This document shows, piece by piece, positions 58,601 to 64,000 of a stretch of 64,000 bases of DNA. The translations under genes and the position numbers were made by a program. A model generated the notes under the pieces. The model ran no database searches. It had not been told where the DNA came from and saw nothing but the letters and a program-made list of their open reading frames with translations. Position 1 is the first letter of the stretch. Every line of letters starts with the position of its first letter. The DNA comes from Cordia subcordata (lineage: Eukaryota; Streptophyta; Magnoliopsida; Boraginales; Cordiaceae): contig JAPTOF010000001.1 in the NCBI GenBank assembly GCA_028554755.1, positions 37,281,501 through 37,345,500 of the forward strand, in the 5' to 3' direction.

Positions 58601-59187
58601 AAAAGTGTAGTATTTTTAAAGAAAATCGAAGAGTAAAATAATGTATCAACGCATTTTTAATACTTTTCTCTCTCATACGTGGACAGAGCTTATTTCCAAA
58701 CAACTGTGTGGAGAAATAAAAAATACTTTTGAAATTAAAAAAGTGCATGGTAATGACTATATGTGATTGCCAACACACACAAGAATTCAACTTGCGACAT
58801 TAGATTACCATCTCGTTCAACGCGTTGATCCTCCATAATAAAAAATTTAGACTCGCAACAACCCACCATGGCACCTTTGTCATATGTTTATTCGAAATCT
58901 TGAATCTGAAATGGCATATAATCTCTATACTCTTATCATCAAACTAAAGCTGAACCACAAGTGAAGAGGTCGCATGCATGATTTATGAGGCTGCAACATT
59001 ATACAATTAACAAATCAAGTCTTGTGAGAAACTATCTTATACACAACCCAGGCAAAAGCCATACATACAATGTTCGATATGGTATCACTAAAGCAATTGA
59101 CAGTGATGAAACGACTGAGCATTTGAATGACCCAAACCTTCACTCTCAGAAGCGTTCTACAAGTCCCCACTGCAGCCATTGATGCTC
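55611..59187. other. Intergenic between LINE and caleosin copy 4
   Basis: 55725-56045 is the duplicated flank of copy 2 (37290-37640). 56560-57060 contains GGCTCTGATATCGTGAAAG at 56941, a degenerate tRNA-Met-type primer complement. 57360-57740 is a set of 'gtgcaaattttcccc' clauses with inverted partners, MITE-like, also seen at 35175-35550. An (AT)n tract lies at 57821-57840. A ~100-bp segment is present twice, at 57996-58095 and 58495-58600. No gene is recognised. Confidence 0.5.
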
Positions 59188-61627
59188 TCACTTCGTTTTC
59201 CCCTCATAAGCTTCCATTTGCAGCCTCGCACAATACTCGAACAAACTGCCATCATAACAACGCCTGATGGCTTCCTTTGACAAGAAACCTTCGTCGTCCC
59301 TTGCTAGAATATACAGCACTGCCCATTCCGCTTTGCTTGAAATCCTGCAAATCGGTTGAACAATCGAGCTAAGTCACAACATAAAGAAGCAGATAGAAGA
59401 TAGAACTTCTGCAGAAGTGTATGGACCAGCCAAATAGATCGAATGCCAGCCGATTGCCTTCGGTCATGGCCCACATCTCTCCAAATGTAAGCTTGTCCGG
59501 CGCTGTGCGCGCATACTTGCTGAAGATATTCTCGAAGTTAACAGGTAAATACCTGGAAAATTATGTCCCACACAATTAATTATCACTCCAACTATAATGA
59601 GCATAATCTGCACTCCATTGCAGAACCAACGAAAGATGATGTGCTTACCTTCCTTCCGTGTCGTAGGTTCCAGAATCGCTGCCATGCTTGCACTTGTGTA
59701 TGTTGTATATGTAGATAGGGAAGAAAGGAGAAGGGATCCACCCCTGGAAACAACATATTTTGAGCTCGTAAGCAGCACACCAGTGGTGATAAAGAAATGT
59801 TTATCTTTTTGATGAGGGGTTGAATCGGTCAGCAGAAGAAGAATTAGGCCAAAAGTAGGATACATTCTGGGAAAATAGTCGGATACATCCTGGGAAAATC
59901 GAACTTCCGTAGAAGAGAAACTCAAAAATGCTTCTCAAATGCTCATATTAACAATGTAAGCAAATGTCTACTCACAGGAAGAGTAGGATAACTCAATCCT
60001 ATGTTGATGATAACAGCAAATATAAGAGAAGCGATCATGTTAAAGCCAATTTGACGAAAACCTGAACCGAATAGGAGAAAATGACAAGACATCAGCTAAT
60101 TGCAAGTATACATTCGAATGCATTCCCGGGACGAACAAAACGTGGTATTGAAATATTACCAGCATAGGTTTCCCAGGGATAAATAATCCCATTATCATCT
60201 TGGTCGAAGAAGGCTACATGCTGCTGAAGCACACTCAGATTCTCGTGCCTGTGGCCTGGTGTTCCAGCCGGATGCTCCACATCAGGAGCAGCCAATGCCC
60301 TAGGCATGTCTGCGTAAACAAATGATGTTATAATCATGTATACATTGTATAAATCGAGGGAGAAATGCTAAATCTACGTCGCAAGAAACTGATGGAGGGA
60401 ATTTTTCTGAAACATCAACAGATACTAGACGTAGTTGGATAACGTTCGATTTAATTAAGCAACTCCACCATAATTTCTACTAGTGAAGGAACCACTGAAG
60501 ATTTGTGTCAACATGCAACCTATAGGAACTCAATATATGGGAAACTAACAAGTTCACACAGATGCCATCCTCCCACCAATATTACCCAGTATAAACAACT
60601 CAGAACTCGGGATTAATTCTAGAATAACAACTTAATTCTAGAACAAGTGACGCTCTACATAGTCTACACAATCATATGGTCTACGCAATCGTATGATAGC
60701 ACCAGTATACTGTATTACGAGCCATTGTGTCTGATTGCTCTAATCAAAGTACAACTGTAATGTCCATTATCTTGCCAAGACTTCGGGTGGATATTTTGAT
60801 GAACTTTGTTTACAGTTTTTCTTTCTTTTTTTCCCCAAAGAGGGGGGTGAATTAAGTTGTCGGTGACATAATTAACCAACCATTAAAACTCCAAAAAAAG
60901 ATTCGTTCTTATTTTTAATTCTCTCCAATACAAAGCAGGGGATAATCTCAACCCTGATTAAAGTAAGAAATTCATTTATGATAAATGTAAATACTCACAT
61001 AATTCATTTATAATCAAATAAATTCCACACTACAAGTACCTCCAAGCACTATATTTACTTTATGAAATATAAAAATAGAAAAAATAGAAATTCTCACATA
61101 ATATGTTTATAATCAAATAAATTCCACAAAATAGGTCCTTCTAGTAAATTGAGAGCTTTATCACATCACGCCCGGGAACTCTTTATCTCATAGATTGGGT
61201 TTCAACGATCACATTCATCTTTATGTAATATGAAAAATAAATAAATAAATAAATAAATTCATTCTCTTCAACTCATGAATGGCCCTTGTACTCTTTCCAC
61301 TTTGCACGAACCAAATCCTACAATCCAAGACCTCATGTGATTTTCCGATATGATCATGAGAGAAATGTTTCCGAATTTCCAATCTTAGTGATAGCACCCC
61401 ACACTTTGGCACCCATAAGTCTCAAGTTCGAGTCATCGTGCAGGATAAGTGGACAACCACTACTGATCCTTTCTATATACTTTCATGTGGTAGAAGAAAA
61501 AACACTTACAAGGTTTTGGGATTGAATTCTCGAGGTCAGTGCGGACCCTCCTCTGAGCAGTTAACGGCGAGAGCGGCGCCTCCGTTGCTGTCGCTGGGTT
61601 GGTTTCAGGTCCTCCGGCTGCTGCCAT
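59188..61627 (-). CDS. Caleosin/peroxygenase copy 4, complete and diverged
   Basis: Six minus-strand exons: 61627-61510, 60309-60160, 60061-59976, 59743-59649, 59552-59427, 59344-59188. Phases agree and 243 residues result. Exon 1 encodes [20 protein letters not shown] and then DLENSIPKP, unlike the MASEAPLAP start of the other copies. Haem histidines are His70 (VLQQH) and His138 (IHKCKH). The EF-hand loop is [12 protein letters not shown] (75-86). The knot [13 protein letters not shown] (115-127) is complete, with the hydrophobic segment 91-118 before it. Such proteins are Ca2+-dependent haem peroxygenases that act on fatty-acid hydroperoxides at lipid droplets or ER, often in stress. Only this copy keeps every prolyl position of the knot. 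The start is the only upstream ATG in frame. It is divergent from eIF(iso)4E, 1.98 kb away. Confidence 0.93.
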
Positions 61628-63607
61628 TTTTACAAGTCTTTCTTTTTTTCTTCACTGTTTTTTTTATACGTTACAAGTTTAAGAGCAACTCTATATAAGC
61701 AAAGAAACACACTTGCGAACACGAAAATGCAGGCTCCGTGGCACACATGCACAGTGCTTTGTTAACCTGACTGCTTGTTGCATCATGGACACATTGGTTT
61801 TGTACTTCTGACATTTGGTTGCTGCTTCTGCCACGTGTACTCCGAGGTGTCATGTTTAAACCGGCGGTAAAAGAGATACGAACAGGCTTGAGAAATGGAT
61901 GCGTTCAAGAGACACGAAGAAATTGTTCTTACATATGAGCATCTATTTTTCTTTTTTACCCTACGTCCATCCCCAATTTAACTCTTGTGTATCTATATCG
62001 GATTTGAATTCAGGACTGACTTTATATATACAGAGAAATATTCTCAATTATATGAATTATCTTTTAATTTATAATTATATGAAAAATCTAAAATAACATA
62101 CTTGTAATTCGACAAAATGAAAATGTCATTGGATTCTATTCTAAATCAAAATTCTATCATGAGCTTTCAATTTTATCCATAATCCCTCATGAGTTAAAAT
62201 TTTTCCAAACAAAACTTTAAAAGTCTTTTTTATCTTTTTCTTTTTTTAAGATAAGAAATTTATTAAAAGTTTTTTTATATTTTTTTTCTTTTTTAAGATA
62301 AGAAATTTATTGAAATCATGTAATAGACAGTCTACTATCAAATAGGAAATAAAAAATTTTAATTTCATAATATGAAGAAAACTTTAAAAAGATAACTTAT
62401 TATATAAATATTTGTGTCACACAAAATATTAGAAAAAAAAACTAAATTCACTTTAGAATATCTTTCTCCTAATATATACATTTCAAATTGAATTAGACAT
62501 TTTTTTTTCTAACTTAATGCATAACGTTTTGCAATTGGCTAACTTTTCAAACATAAAAAGAAAAAGATAATAATTGTGTAAAATTCATGTTATGCATAAA
62601 ATTTTAGAGATAATTCAATTTAATATTTTTTTAGACATATACACATTTACATACATATATATACATATATATATATATATAAATATGTATATATAGTTCA
62701 AATTGAATCCAATCTTTTTCCGTAGTCCAGTATATATAACAATTTTACAACGATAGCTCAAAAAATGAAACAATATAATTGCCCTTTATTGTAAAACATT
62801 ATTTCGTAAAAACTTATATTATGGGAAAAATGGATAAAATTAAAAGTTCATGGATGAGCTGAAATTTAGAGGAAAACTCATTAGGAAAAAATGTATGGCA
62901 TTTGCTCTTTCTTTCTTTCCTTTTTTTTTTTTTTTTCACTTAGCCATGTTATGCATAAGTTTGAACCCAAAAAACGAAAAGGAAGGAGAAAAACTATTTT
63001 GATAAGAGCTAAGCCCGAACCAGTAAAGTGGCCTTGATGTTATAGCTTCTCTGACTTATCCGATCGATTATAATTATAAAATTTTCTTTTTTTTGAATTC
63101 TTTGGAAAATTTAAAATAATATATTTGTAATTCTCCAACGACATGCAAAAGGGGTAAGCCTGGACCAGTGTGAAAAGGCCCATTTGAATATGATTTTTTT
63201 TGTGAAAAATATTTTTTTTAAAAAAAACTTTCTTTTTACAATAAGAATATTTTCACAAATTAAAAGAAAAAGACACATAAAAAAAAAAAAACCCAAACTC
63301 ATTAGGTTTATTAATCCTCCCATAGACTTGAAAATAATTATTCTTTTGACATAATTTAGGTTTTGAATAAAACATAAGATACAAAGAAATACACAAATCG
63401 TATAGACTTCCCAAAAATGAGAATTTGGAGAAGAAGCTTCTCCTCCCTCGACAGCCCAATCATGAACACTAATTCTTTTAGGCCCTTCGAGCCATTTTCC
63501 AAGAGAGCCCACCCACAAACTTACCTTTCTCAACTGGCCCAATTCTATTTAACTAACCAAAAGCAAAAACGCGTTCTTTCTCACAAGCACAACAGGGACA
63601 AAATAAA
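61628..63607. other. Divergent intergenic region between caleosin 4 and eIF(iso)4E
   Basis: The region is AT-rich with TA/CATATA runs at 62660-62690 and poly-T at 62922-62936. GGCCCAATTC (63535) and AGCCCAATC near 63455 are site II-like words just upstream of the eIF(iso)4E start, consistent with a growth-related promoter. The minus-strand frame 63542-63111 has no family features. Confidence 0.45.
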
Positions 63608-63816
63608 ATGGCAAGTGAAGCAGCTGCGGTAGCGGCGGCGGCGGCGGCGGCGGAGGCGCCAACTACGGCAGTGGCAGCAGCCGAAAAGCAGCCTCATAAG
63701 CTGGAAAGGAAGTGGGCCTTTTGGTTCGATAATCAATCGAAGCCTAAACAAGGCGCCGCTTGGGGCACCTCTCTTCGCAAGCTCTACACTTTCGACACCG
63801 TCGAAGAATTTTGGTG
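63608..63816 (+). CDS. eIF(iso)4E cap-binding factor, exon 1 (gene continues off right edge)
   Basis: The frame from ATG 63608 encodes an Ala-rich head (MASEAAAVAAAAAAAEAPTT) and then HKLERKWAFWFDNQSKP, AAWGTSLRKLYTFDTVEEFW, which is the N-terminal part of plant eIF(iso)4E. The cap-binding fold begins here: Trp of KWAFWF and Trp of AAWGTSL are family landmarks, the latter being one of the two cap-stacking tryptophans. The exon ends TGGTG|GTATATAC at 63816 in phase 2, so the next codon would be TG plus one base, Cys in the usual FWCL. eIF(iso)4E binds the mRNA cap with eIF(iso)4G in the cytosol and is a host factor for many potyviruses. The GCG-repeat coding for Ala could vary in length. The remaining exons lie beyond the window. 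Confidence 0.93.
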
Positions 63817-64000
63817 GTATATACTTATATACATCCTCATATATATACATATGTATATATATAAATTGTGCGTGCAAAAGTGTGTGCCTGGCTTTGTTTG
63901 TGTGTATTGCTATTAGGAAGTTCATCAGTTAATTTAGTATGCAATTATGTTATCTTAGTTTAGATTTCAATTTAAAAGGCTTAGCTTTTATGTATCTCAG

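Noticed and set aside
61286..61698. Plus-strand frames at 61286-61698
   Set aside because: They are the antisense of caleosin copy 4 exon 1 and its intron.
1..64000. tRNA genes, rRNA genes, bacterial-type operons, organelle insertions
   Set aside because: Scanned for tRNA B-box/acceptor patterns and rRNA or plastid gene sentences; the only tRNA-like words are retroelement primer sites.

Overview
This is nuclear DNA of a eudicot plant. The genes have introns with GT..AG borders, the background is AT-rich, and families typical of plants are present: a CC-NB-LRR immune receptor, caleosin/peroxygenase genes, a VSP-like acid phosphatase and eIF(iso)4E. Retrotransposons, LINE, TRIM and MITE sequence fill most of the rest. 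I cannot name the species from sequence alone.

Layout: (1) positions 1-447 hold the 5' part of a DUF247/UPF0481-like gene that runs off the left edge on the minus strand. (2) Positions 1640-10870 hold a decayed Athila-like Ty3/gypsy element on the minus strand. It carries a nested insertion, two protease segments and a long LTR that contains its own ~640-bp duplication. (3) Positions 13251-18155 hold a two-exon CC-NB-LRR gene whose 2.08-kb intron contains a probable solo LTR. (4) Positions 21126-23120 hold a promoter with site II, telo-box and TATA elements, followed by a non-coding unit containing two box H/ACA snoRNAs. I recognised these from their fold. (5) Positions 25079-25977 hold a VSP/acid-phosphatase-like gene that lacks its middle exon. 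(6) Positions 26966-61627 hold a minus-strand array of four caleosin/peroxygenase genes. The first is a pseudogene, the second and third are close paralogues on a segmental duplication, and the fourth is diverged and complete. (7) The array is split by a Ty1/copia element (38022-42679), TRIM elements and their tandem derivatives (42650-43600, 48717-48985, 51345-51910), a LINE (53350-55610) and many MITEs. (8) The right edge holds exon 1 of eIF(iso)4E (63608-63816), divergent from caleosin copy 4.

Functional themes: the caleosins are predicted lipid-droplet or ER haem peroxygenases with one EF-hand and the two conserved haem histidines. The two snoRNAs share a 5' guide that fits the conserved 25S rRNA segment GUAAC-UA-UGACU, the position I recall as yeast Psi2258. 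Their promoter is of the type used by plant ribosome-biogenesis and snoRNA genes. The NLR keeps the P-loop, GLPL and an MHD-like motif but has His for the second Asp of the kinase-2 motif.

The most unusual observations are the H/ACA pair, the in-frame loss of the central VSP exon, the graded decay of the caleosin array, and a 269-bp TRIM with perfect 5-bp target duplications nested in a MITE inside a caleosin intron. All coordinates and splice sites were read by eye, and no alignment or folding software was run.
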